Assembly (NCBI GenBank): GCA_022925895.1 | Contig: JAKSYS010000776.1 | Span: 1-26,176 of the forward strand | DNA length: 26,176 bases | Source of the DNA: Fragilaria crotonensis | Lineage: Eukaryota > Bacillariophyta > Fragilariophyceae > Fragilariales > Fragilariaceae | Direction: 5' to 3' | Part shown: positions 10,479 to 19,553 of the stretch, piece after piece | How positions within the stretch are numbered: position 1 is the stretch's first letter | Layout: every line of letters starts with the position of its first letter | Made by a program: the position numbers and the translations under genes | The notes under the pieces: model-generated | The model's database searches: none | Told to the model about the DNA's origin: nothing | What the model saw: the letters and a program-made list of their open reading frames with translations, nothing else

Positions 10479-11420
10479 ATGGACAACGAAAGCTACGATG
10501 TGAGTGTTTCCCATTGAAGGTTTCCGGCAGACTGGCAGTGAGCGAACGCTCCGCAATTTCTTGCCCGAAGTTGACTTCCAAGCCCAAACGAGGAATAGCT
10601 ATTGTACGAGCTATGGGAGGTGCACTGGATGTCTTATGTGCGCCTATTTTTAATAGCAACTGACGAGCTCTGTTTGACGAAATGTACCCCAATGGCAGCA
10701 TGATATTTGATTAACGCGTTGACGAAACCCCTCACATCATTGCTCCCTCCCTCACCTTCAGTTCATCTTTAAGATTGTTCTTCTTGGAGATTCGGGTGTT
10801 GGAAAGTCAAACTTGGTCTTTCGCTTTACTAAAAACGAGTTCAATAAAGACTCAAAGTCCACCATTGGAGTGGAGTTTGCCACCAAAACGGTGCAGATTG
10901 AAGACAACAAGCTGGTGAAAGCACAGATCTGGGACACTGCCGGGCAGGAACGCTATCGCAGTATCGCATCGTCCTATTACCGCGGTGCTGTAGGTGCATT
11001 GTTGGTGTACGACGTTACCGATAGAAACTCCTTTAATCATGTTCCGATGTGGCTCAAGGAGGTTGAAGAAAATGCTGAAAAGATTGTTTGATCATGTTGG
11101 TTGGGAACAAGACAGATCTTAATGATCAGCGCACAGTATTCGTAAGAGACGGGCGGTCTTTTGCAAGAAAGAATGGACTAGCCTTCATTGAAACTTCTGC
11201 CCTGGATGCCACTGGTGTTGACACTGCCTTTCAACGAATTCTGCAGGAAATCTACAAGACGCAGACGAAAAAGCAACTTAAGAATGTCAACCGGGCGACC
11301 GAAGGCCATTCAGGGGGAACTGGTGATGGTTTCCAGGCCGGGCGCGGACAGGCCATCAGTCTGCACAATCCACCAGAACCGGAACACATGCAACCGCAGA
11401 AGAGTGGAGGGTGCTGCTAA
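10479..11420 (+). CDS. RAB11: Rab11 small GTPase, two exons, with one internal frame break
   Basis: Rab11 controls recycling-endosome and trans-Golgi traffic. Exon 1 (10479-10499) encodes only MDNESYD; exon 2 starts at 10762 with [18 protein letters not shown], as in Rab11s, where YD(Y/F)LFK precedes the P loop. P-loop GDSGVGKS is at residues 16-23, switch I STIGVEF at 40-46, and switch II WDTAGQE at 64-70 followed by RYRSI. The guanine-base motifs NKTD and ETSALD lie after 11090. The C-terminus ends GGCC, a double-geranylgeranylation site, after a divergent hypervariable tail (about 226 residues in total). Between 11086 and 11091 the frame slips: GTTTGATC gives a stop right after EKIV, while the next frame resumes with [10 protein letters not shown]. 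One missing T in the T run would explain it. Rab11 is essential in most eukaryotes, so a base-call error is more likely than a dead gene, unless another copy exists. Confidence 0.93.
10500..10761 (+). other. RAB11: Rab11 intron, 262 bp, phase 0
   Basis: The donor is GTGAGT at 10500 and the acceptor CACCTTCAG ends at 10761. It joins a seven-codon first exon to the conserved Rab11 N-terminus. This is long for a compact genome, and an early first intron may carry regulatory sequence (inference). Confidence 0.88.
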
Positions 11421-12414
11421 GTGTTTTTTTCGATTGAGAGTATTGTAATTTAGGTTTGCGATGCTTTGGTGTGTAGCTTGTTCCGATTTAATAACGGTCA
11501 GTCCCAGCACTACCACTATCGCAAGGCAATGACTACTACTAGTGTTTGTTTGTTATACCAAATGAGAATGGTCTGACGACGGTGACCTTAATGATTACCT
11601 CGCTCCTACCTTTGCCAAGAAATACGACATTGGGAAACTCCAGCTCCGTTCTGTGCATAACTAAGCACGGGGCAAGAACACATCAATTTGTTCGACAGTG
11701 CATTCAGCTCAGCTAAAAATAAAAATTAATTTCGATTTAACGCAGAGTCCTGCAGGTAAGTGATCGACGAGTAGGCTTGCCAAATGGCTGATCTCTTGTG
11801 GTTGTATACGCGATAGATAAACTGAAAAGTGGCTGAACTTTTTCGAAGTTGATGGGTTGTGGGTTGTGGCCGTGTGTTAGATTCTACTTTATGCAGCGAA
11901 CTTGGAAATAAAAGACGCCGTCCTTTGAATAAGGGTGCAGAGGCGTCAGGACGCATCAGGAACAGGCAGTCAGTATGACGTACTCAGTGCACGCGACAAT
12001 TCCTGCTGCAGATATTGAACCCTATCAAATTCGTTCATCGTCGCGTCAATCATTGACCATTTAAGTTGTACTCGTATCTCGGAGTACATAGATCAGAATT
12101 TTCATTGGTCATCAGAAGTACTGTATAAACAAAAACCTAACATGCATTATCTGACAAAAGGAATGTAGTACTCGACTCGCATGGCAGCTGGAGTAACAAT
12201 GTACTTGTCACGTCCTACGGCACAGTGCAAGACGCATCCGAAGAATCTGTTTTAAACTGGGGTCATGTCGCTTCCCGAAGCCCGAATTGCTGGTTGGCGA
12301 AAATTTAAGGGAGGGCTGTTGTGGGAGTCTCAATGATGGTGGCATCTTCTTGAAGTCATTGACAACTTTTTAGAGATATCACCGCGTTTCAGCTCGAGTA
12401 CGCTGTTCAACCTT
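11421..12414. other. Convergent spacer of about 1 kb, no supported gene
   Basis: This stretch lies between the 3' ends of Rab11 and the (-) zinc-ribbon-like gene. I find no frame with family features, no tRNA-like cloverleaf and no strong repeat. The open frame on (-) at 11726-11956 lacks support. Long 3' UTRs or a non-coding transcript cannot be excluded from sequence. Confidence 0.5.
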
Positions 12415-13529
12415 TCAATCAACTGGATCGTCCTTGAGACCAAGTCCGACTCCACTTCTCATCAGATACTTTGTTCTCCCTTCCTCCTCCACCACTGGAG
12501 TAAGCACTCGACAATCCGGGCAAATCACTGCTTCCGCATCAGGGACACACAGCAGGCAGACATTACACCAGGCACATGGCACGGAGGCGGCAACTCCAGA
12601 CTCTACAGCCTGAACGGTCTCATGCGCTCCACGGAGATCCATAACGAACCCTGGAGCAACTTCGATCTTATGGAGAGGGCTGGTAGCTCGTGGTGAATGT
12701 TGGACTTGTCCAAAGGTCGTTGATCTTACTTCTCGTTCAGGAGACCAGCGGTGGCGCTCAATAGTGACAGAGTGGCCATGCTGCGTTGATGTGTTGGCGT
12801 ATAAAGCGCCTGGCAACGATTCGTTGACGGCATCGTGCATCATTTCTGATTGTCGGTGCGGTAATTCTCTGTTGATAGAATAAGATAGCGGTGGATCAGG
12901 AGCTCTCGAGAGGAACGCCATTGCAGCCTTGGGGCTTCTCACTTCGTCAAATACGGAGTCGGATTTTAATGACGAAGTCGGTGTGAGCTTCATTTTGGCC
13001 TTCATCAAAAGGTCTGCTTGGCTCACGTAATCTAGAGGCCGGTTTGATAGAGTGCCAGTGGATTTTCGACGCGACAGTCTGCTGAAGATGTCAGCAACGT
13101 CTTGCGTATCGAAAGACAAGTCCAAATCCTTAAGGTTTGGGTATAGCGATGGTCGCAGCTTGTCTGCTTCTCGACAGCTTTGCGATCTAATCATAGGCGA
13201 CCTTCCATCAGCGGTTGAGTTGATTCCTTCAACTTCAACTGAACACTTCAGAAGCTCTGCTTTCGCTGGATACAACGATGGTTCGCTCAAATCATTCACC
13301 TTTCGTGCTGGAACAAGGTTTGTGAGATCGAACTCTCTTCCTCAACTTTCAACAGAAGACAGCGAAGACTGTCGCTGCGGTTCTGCGCTAGTAACACAGC
13401 TCCACATCCATCATCGTTGGGATTTCCTTGTGATAGGGACGTATTATACTGCGAGCAAAAGGCGACAACCTCAGTAGAAGTTTCGTACAAGAAGGCCTTC
13501 GTTAGAAGTGTTTCATGTTTCATGCTCAT
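12415..13529 (-). CDS. Unrecognised protein with C-terminal Cys-rich zinc-ribbon-like motif; frame change near its N-terminus
   Basis: I do not recognise a family. The main frame ends with the TGA at 12415-12417. It is Ser/Pro/Arg-rich and probably disordered (RSQSCREADKLRPSLYP; LSRRKSTGTLSNR) with many potential phosphorylation sites. Near the C-terminus is a compact Cys cluster, CAWCNVCLLC followed eleven residues on by CPDC, which could bind zinc as a ribbon or small knuckle. Upstream, a separate frame begins at a good ATG at 13529 and stops at 13298-13296, overlapping the main frame. The main frame is open only from 13341, so the two must join within 13297-13341 by a single-base error or real frameshift, or by a small intron; I found no convincing GT-AG pair. 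PSLYP occurs twice (near 13280 and 13140), possibly a short linear motif. Confidence 0.55.
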
Positions 13530-14232
13530 TTCTCGTTTCTCGTCTGCTTTACTCCCCTACTGCAGCTCTTGACTATAGACTATAGGTGCACGTGTAAGTG
13601 AGTACATGAACCATGTACGTACCATGTGCCAATCATAGGCGGATATCGCTAAGTGCAATCTGTGCTTCTCCTTGAATCATCGACCGTCTCTAAATGTTTC
13701 ACGAAGGGCATATCGGTATAACATAGGACGTATGAATACAGAAAACATGGTAGATACTTCGTGAGACATTCAGATTCACTTAAGAACTGTACTCATATGA
13801 CTATGTTGCACGACGTTTCACCCTCATGCATACGACGTACACGTACAATCTTGCAGCACTCGTGTAGACTTGTATGCATAGTTTCGAGGGCGATGCTACC
13901 GGTACAGTACTTGTTGTTGTTATAAGGAAGACACGTATGCAGTATGCACTATCTTGAGCCGTTGAACGCCTACTCACGTTTTTGTCGTACCATAGACCTA
14001 ACATTCAACCTTCGCTTCCGTCTGCACTCACAGCTCAAAGTACTTTAACGACGGTTACCTTATATACAGTCGGCCTGATCTTCAGCGTCCGAAGAACGAT
14101 CTTAAACGCAATTCTTTAATTTGTCGTACATTTTCGGACCCAATATTGTATCCACACTTCCAGACCGCCAACTCCCAACGGAATAGCATATGAAGTTTGG
14201 CTGCCTCGCAAACCGCCGTTGACCTCAAGACT
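13530..14232. other. Upstream spacer of the (-) gene up to the retrotransposon insertion point
   Basis: About 700 bp with no supported complete gene. It should contain the promoter of the (-) zinc-ribbon-like gene. On (-) a 38-codon frame (14232 to 14116) is open from the retrotransposon boundary to a TAA and may be the tail of an interrupted gene; it is treated under findings. Confidence 0.5.
14228..14232. repeat. Target-site duplication, left copy (AGACT)
   Basis: The 5 bp before the 5' LTR are AGACT. The three bases after the 3' LTR (26174-26176) are AGA, and then the window ends. A 5-bp duplication is typical of Ty1/copia integration. The fit is three of three visible bases. Confidence 0.75.
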
Positions 14233-14439
14233 TGACAGACTTTTAGTACCGCTCCTACGTATTTTTACTATCTACATTATTCAGTGCGACACTTCACATT
14301 AGGCTAGTAAACAGTATACGTCGTATCGTTACTGTCGTACGGGAATCATATCCCACTCGGAAATTGTAACGATCGTTTTCATGTCGTTCGTTGCATAAAC
14401 GACCATTTTCTCGCCCAACGCTCGGCCTCGTACGACCTC

Positions 14440-14483
14440 TTCAGACGTACACCTTTTCAGACGTGCACTCTTCAGACGTGCAC
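14440..14483 (+). promoter_or_regulatory. Three tandem TTCAGACGTRCAC repeats in the LTR promoter
   Basis: Units at 14440-14452, 14456-14468 and 14471-14483 (A at the R position in the first, G in the other two) with spacing of 16 and 15 bp. They contain an ACGT core like many bZIP sites and lie about 100-150 bp upstream of the TATA-like sequence. The 3' LTR has the same array. An enhancer role is inference. Confidence 0.6.
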
Positions 14484-14493
14484 CGTTTCATTT

Positions 14494-14520
14494 GTGTTCC
14501 TGAGTGTTCCTCAGAAACAC
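14494..14520 (+). repeat. LTR inverted repeat A (11-bp arms, one mismatch)
   Basis: GTGTTCCTGAG (14494-14504) and CTCAGAAACAC (14510-14520) pair with one C-A mismatch around a 5-base loop. It is identical in both LTRs and directly precedes inverted repeat B. Confidence 0.7.
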
Positions 14521-14532
14521 TCATCAAACGAA

Positions 14533-14556
14533 GTTGATCACTCACTTGTGATCAAC
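14533..14556 (+). repeat. LTR inverted repeat B, 5' copy (9-bp perfect arms)
   Basis: GTTGATCAC (14533-14541) and GTGATCAAC (14548-14556) pair perfectly around TCACTT. The 3' LTR copy differs in sequence but is also perfect. Confidence 0.85.
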
Positions 14557-14585
14557 GATTTTCTCACAAATTTGTCTACCACTGT

Positions 14586-14596
14586 AAATATATTTA
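14586..14596 (+). promoter_or_regulatory. TATA-like element of the LTR promoter
   Basis: AAATATATTTA sits after the hairpins. With usual eukaryotic spacing, transcription would start around 14615-14630, which would set the start of R there. Conserved in the 3' LTR at 25622-25632. The start site itself is inferred. Confidence 0.5.
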
Positions 14597-14616
14597 GCCG
14601 GCCCCCGATTTTAACA

Positions 14617-17306
14617 ATGTACAATTTTCGTAGCAGCGTAACTGACCATGACGACTTTTTACCCGCCGTCGTCACGGTTCAGTCCCCCCTGTAGCGATAG
14701 CCAGTGTACTAGTACCCACTTGGCTACCGACGTCACCGTAGGACTCCACCCACGTCCACATACTGTAGTGTCACCTACGCGCAACGTAGCACCATCTACT
14801 TGCATCGTACCTACAGATACTAGCACAGTTGCTTCGCCTACTAGCACTGTGTCTACGTCTACATGTACTGTAGTTACGCCTAGTCATACCGTAGCTCAGT
14901 ATACCCGTCCAGTAGACTCCCACGCGTATACCGTCGCGTTTGCTACTAGCACTCCCGCTTCCTCTGCCGCTAGCGTAGCATCCAGTAGTCCTGAAACCGT
15001 AGCACCGGCCAACGTTCGTACTGTAGCGACCGATACCGTCACCGTGACGTCACCACCTGCCTGCGACCCCGGTCTGGCGTGCGCCCGATTTAACCATGGT
15101 CTGGCCTCCACTCCGCGCTCGCACGCAGAATCTATCATGGTTCACTCGCCTAGAATCAACCGACTTAGGCAGGCGTCCTCTGCCCTTTTTAACTCTGATA
15201 CCTTCAGGTTAGTTAGGCTCAGGAATTCAGTTATGCTTCCATCTAAACTGTCAGATCTGAAGCAACTGAAAATAACAGAATTTTTCAACAGAGCTCCCCC
15301 AGATTCAAAGTGCACACAAATATTTAAGAACTTAGTTAACAGCAGCCCCAGCCCTTTCAGCAGCATTTCAGCCCCACCCACCATGCCCACCATTCGCTTC
15401 AACCTTACGAAAGCCGACAAGAAGTCGAAGAAGAAGGACTCGTCCCCCTTTCTTGCCTCCGAAACGGAGCCTCCAGTCGTCATGAGCGCAGATGTCAACA
15501 TTCCTGCCGCTACGCCCACCCATCCCACCCTCTATCTAACTCGCTCTAAGAGAGCCAAACTGGGCAATCAACAACACTACAATGAAGAAGAAGCGCTTCC
15601 TAAGACTAGCTGCAATTACCACAAATCCGACACCGATGAAGCGGCCGTCATCGCCGAGGCCATCGAACGCGCCAACTCCGAGCGCAACAACACCTTCCCG
15701 CGCCACCAGAAACCATCCAACAGACTCATCCATACATCCAGGGCATCCTTACAACTCCTATTGGGCGCAACAAAACATTCAGGGCCACCGAAACCGACGA
15801 CGACGACAACGATGAAGCGGCTAGCAACGCCGAGGCCATCGATAGCGCGACTGCAGAGCGCTCAAACACTCATAAAGTCATGAGAATCAAGAGGAGTACA
15901 TTCCAGACATCCAGGGCACTCACCATCCTTCCCTATTCGCAGTTACCAACCCCAGACAGACTTATTCGACGAAAGCGACGTCGACGACGACGACCAAGAT
16001 GACGACTACAGCGTTCGCAGTGACGACGACCGCAAGATTCCAGCCCCCACCCGCCCAAAATCCACCAGGAAGCGACAATTCGATGACTCAGACGTCCCTG
16101 CCTCTTCCCCTGATGCTTCCCCTGCGAAAAGGATGCGTTTTCAGACGCAAAAACAACCAGAGATTCGTTATAAAACCCGCCAATATGTTCGTGAATGTGG
16201 AAGTCAACAAATCAATTTCGTTGGGCGTTCGGACCTTCACACGACAAAAAGTAAAGTCAGAAACTCCTCCGGCGCTCCAAGACCTGCAAAAAGAGCTCCC
16301 ACTTACGAAAATCGGAGCGACCAATCCGGAGATATCGCCGCTCAAAACGACCCCATGGCGAACCCCATTTCCCAATTTCCGACCACGACCATGATCGTGG
16401 TGATTCGCACCATCAGCTCCCAAGAGTCCTGGACTTGGGACACATTGGACCCCGCGCCGAACTGCCAATGACCTTTCTACGACGATCGTACAGATCTCTT
16501 TCAGTACTGCAGCTGCGACATTTGGCAGCCCGTCCGTCCATATTTTTCCCCATAACGCAAACGTCATCTTGCGTCCGACCGGTTTTGAAATCCTACCCAC
16601 GCCTATCCGTCCGCGCGCGCCGCCAACCCCGCCTTCTGACGTCCCCTCTCCTAATTACCAACGTCCAATTCGTGACCAACCTAACGGCCATGCTCGTGTT
16701 CCTAATTACAACGGCGATCCCGTGGACGATGACGAAATGACTGACGCGTCTGACGACATTCCAGCGCGCTCCACGACCAACATTTATCGCGATGACGATA
16801 TGGATGACGATGACGACGACGATAGTGACGTAGTTAATGCTTCAAGTGTCTTCTCCATCTACTGCCCGTGTCCCAAACAATTATGCCTTTCCGTTCGCGA
16901 TCAGACGTTGCCCACCAAAGCACAAAAAGTTCCCGCTGACGTTGAAGTTGAAGAACAAAGCAACGGCGACAAAAAGGAATCTCCAAAACAACTTGATGCA
17001 CTCCCAATGATTCAAAACTCTCCCTACTCAGTCCCAGATTCCTCAGACAATGATGACAGCACAGACACCAGCTCATTTATCCCAGATTCCTTCACAGTTA
17101 AAACTTTGGATTCCCTAACTCTCATGGACAGGATGACAACCAGAAAAGCTACCAAAAATATAAAAATGACGAAAAATATTCCAAGACCAGCAAGGCCTCT
17201 ACCCCCAACCAAGTCCAAGCAATTTGCAACTCCCATCAATGTTGCCAACCCTTTTTTATGTCAAGCCACCTATCAATGCTGCAATCCCATTCACCATTTC
17301 AATTGA
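14617..17306 (+). pseudogene. ORF1, N-terminal part: LTR-encoded Ser/Thr/Val-rich region plus acidic disordered region, frame-broken
   Basis: The frame opens at ATG 14617 in the LTR, slips at the C run ending near 14689 (six C here, five in the 3' LTR where the frame stays open), then continues across the LTR end and primer site to 15883. Other possible starts are ATG 14648 (in frame only after the slip) and ATG 15137, which spans the LTR/primer-site junction. Within the LTR the protein is Thr/Ser/Val/Pro-rich with degenerate repeats (TVVSPT, TVASPT, TVVTPS). Beyond it are Lys-rich (KADKKSKKKDSS) and strongly acidic stretches (DESDVDDDDQDDDYS near 15970; DDDMDDDDDDDSD near 16800) mixed with basic patches, typical of disordered protein. 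Frame changes fall near 15700, 15900, 16150, 16390 and 16470. I recognise no domain. It could be a Gag-like accessory, an RNA-binding or a chromatin-targeting protein; none is shown. Confidence 0.55.
15138..15157 (+). other. Primer-binding site (complement of a tRNA 3' end)
   Basis: TGGTTCACTCGCC follows the LTR with no gap. Its complement reads GATT-CTAGG-CGAGTGA-A-CCA, which parses exactly as T-loop end, T-stem strand, 7-base acceptor strand, discriminator A and CCA. It thus looks like full pairing to a tRNA 3' end over about 20 bases. It is not the usual initiator-Met site (TGGTATCAGAG). I cannot name the tRNA. Confidence 0.8.
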
Positions 17307-19474
17307 TGATGATGAAACTGAGACCCCTTCAACTCCTTCAAGCAGAAACAGAACTCAACCATGTCAGGACAATTATTTGAAAACTTTCAACACCTCTGGA
17401 CCCAGGAATCTTGATGCACCACCTTCTCCAGCAATCAGTCTCAATTCAGAACTTTTCAGTCCCTTGTTTTCCAATTTGAGCAGCAGCCATGACAGTACCT
17501 TTGATTGCCTTTCCACATCAACTGGAATCACAGCATTTCTTGAACTATCTGATGATGATGAAACTTTGGAGCTTCCATATCGCCTTGACAAACTGCACAC
17601 CCTTGCCCTGAAGACAATGTCTTGGACCCAATCCATCATGTCCCCTTTTGCAACACCATTCTGATTTGGATTCCAGAACCAATCCACATGCCTCACTTCT
17701 TTTCTATGCTGATGCAACTCTTCAAGATGATATCAATGGGCCAATCACCATGTGCAACCTTCCAACATGTGTTGATTCAAGTATCACAGCTGCAAGCTTC
17801 TGCCTACGTTATATTCAGTCAAATCCAGTCACCAAACAATGCATTCGCGACTTGACGACCGAACATCTTCGCCACCTGATGTGCAACCTTTATCCCATTC
17901 TCATTGCTGGATCTGACAAAGACCCCAATCAAGAGGAATTCATTCAATGCATCCAACACACTTTCAACAGAACAACCAATTTGGTCATGGACAATCTTTC
18001 TTCTGAGCACAGATCTCAACTCACCAATGGCACCCCATCATTATTTGTATCCCTTTTGAGTGACTATGAACCTGGATCCTTTGGACATGAATGCTCCCTA
18101 TCCATCCTTTATGCCTTCAAAATGATGTACCTCATCCACCTTTATATTCAGGGACAAACATCTTCATGCCCTCATCAACCGCCTGAACTTGCTGATATCA
18201 TTCGCAATATCCCAACTTTTGCGACCGCTCTACGACTTTTCCCGAACCGAAGTAACTTCAGAGATGTCCCGCGATTCATTATCAAATTCTTCCAAGATCA
18301 GCAATTGACTCCCAGTCCCTATGATACCACTTTGGACAGCACCAGGACTTCCCATATTCAAACCCCTGCACATTTGGACTCTGCATCCCTCATTGCATTC
18401 ACTCATTCACCGCTTGTCAACGGTTTTGGAGAACCTACAACTGGAATATCTCCATCTGCTTCCCATGTTGCCCGTGTCTTAATCTCAGCAACACTCCGCC
18501 AACATGCAACTTTGACTGCCAAACTCACAACTGGAGATGACTTACATTTGCAACCCTCAAACATCTACATTGGTTCCCTTCCTCCTGTTGACCTACTCAT
18601 GAATCACAATTGCTCAGCCTTCCCAATGGCCACATTACCCACACCTGAACAGTTATCAATCATGCATTCAAAAGCCACTGCTATTGCCGTCAACTTTGTC
18701 ATCTGCCGTCCGCTCACTTCCAATGATCTTCAGAACTTCACCATCCCAATTGGAAACTGTGATTATGCAACCCTTAAGTCCAACTTTGACCCCATCAAGA
18801 CAGATACCATCAACCATTCCATTGATTTCCTGCCAGATCATGAATACACCATGTTCAGAGTTGTTTCCAACATCAATGTCACTGACCCTCAATGTGTCCT
18901 ACCTCAAACACCCTTGCCAACCAAAGTCCTTATCTACCAAGGCAACACCCAAGAGCATCAGTCAACTCCTTCTTACACTCCAGGATCCCCAACTGAGCTT
19001 CCTATTCCATTGCCAAGTGCTCACACTTTCCTATTATCTACAACAAGGAGAACAAACCAATCATCTTTCATCAACACAATGGGACCATCAAACCCTACAC
19101 AACCACAACAGTTCAACAGCTTTTCAATGATCAAGCCTGCATTCCAATGAACACCTGTTATGCTGCCAATCCCTGGACTTGCCCCAACAATCCTAGCCAA
19201 CTTTGGCGCCAACCAAACCCTGTTTATCATGTCATTGATGATCCCAAAACCATTCCCTTGTCTCTTGCAACTCGCCTCATCCAAGTGATTACTACAAAAC
19301 GTGGATCCACCGATGTTTATGGATCCTGGGCTCTCCCACACCTTGAGAATGCCCTCAGCAACCCATTGTCTCAGATCACTCACAACCCATTTTCATATTA
19401 TTGGCAACAACACAATCATCCTGAATATCCTTTCATCAAAGACTCTGAACCCAATATCTTGAGCAACCCCCCTG
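17224..19474 (+). pseudogene. ORF1, C-terminal part: large unrecognised, apparently folded domain
   Basis: The chain continues from the acidic part through a T-run slip at about 17253 and another near 17640 (CCCC-TTTT), then reads openly for about 460 codons to about 19020, where it slips once more (SAHTF then PIIYNKENKPIIF) and goes on to at least 19474. The composition is that of a folded protein: hydrophobic helices (SLSILYAFKMMYLIHLYIQ near 18100), evenly spaced Cys and Trp, little low complexity. No motif for protease, polymerase, helicase, nuclease or envelope membrane anchor is visible. Codons here avoid CpG (Arg is AGA) in contrast to the first part of ORF1. After 19147 this frame is continuous with gag; whether ORF1 ends by splicing near 19475 or is fused to gag is open. 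Position before gag is not part of the standard copia plan. Confidence 0.55.
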
Positions 19475-19553
19475 GTGAGTCTGGTGTGAACACTAGTCTC
19501 TTTAACAACCAGGTTACTACTTGCAACTTACCTGATCCTTCTTGCCTGTACAG
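19475..19553 (+). other. Possible 79-bp intron between ORF1 and gag
   Basis: GTGAGT at 19475 is a strong donor; TTACTAC and CTTAC near 19515-19531 are branch-like; CCTTCTTGCCTGTACAG ends at 19553. Length and layout match short introns such as the one in ERCC4. Splicing would change frame and end ORF1 at TAA 19565-19567, ahead of the likely gag ATG at 19657. Not proven. Confidence 0.4.

Larger units (their letters stand above)
14233..15137 (+). repeat. 5' LTR (905 bp)
   Basis: It begins TGACAG and ends CTATCA, giving TG...CA ends with a near-inverted 6-bp repeat. The first 124 bp and last 448 bp are identical to the 3' LTR. All differences lie in 14357-14689. It contains promoter-like elements (direct repeats, hairpins, TATA) in the first 370 bp and a CpG-rich, Ser/Thr/Val-coding repeat region after that. 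Confidence 0.97.

Noticed and set aside
11726-11956. Short minus-strand frame in the convergent spacer
   Set aside because: No ATG start of quality, no family features, and no neighbour relationship that would support it.
14896-15138. 80-codon open frame on the minus strand, present identically in both LTRs (also 25932-26174)
   Set aside because: This part of the two LTRs is identical, so the second copy adds no evidence. It is antisense to a low-complexity frame and shows no family feature.
19147-19150. ATGA overlap of the ORF1 stop and an ORF2 start, as in termination-reinitiation
   Set aside because: The ORF2 frame is open and protein-like upstream back to 18997, so the ORF1 stop at 19148-19150 is better explained by a frame slip near 19025. 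The overlap is then a coincidence.
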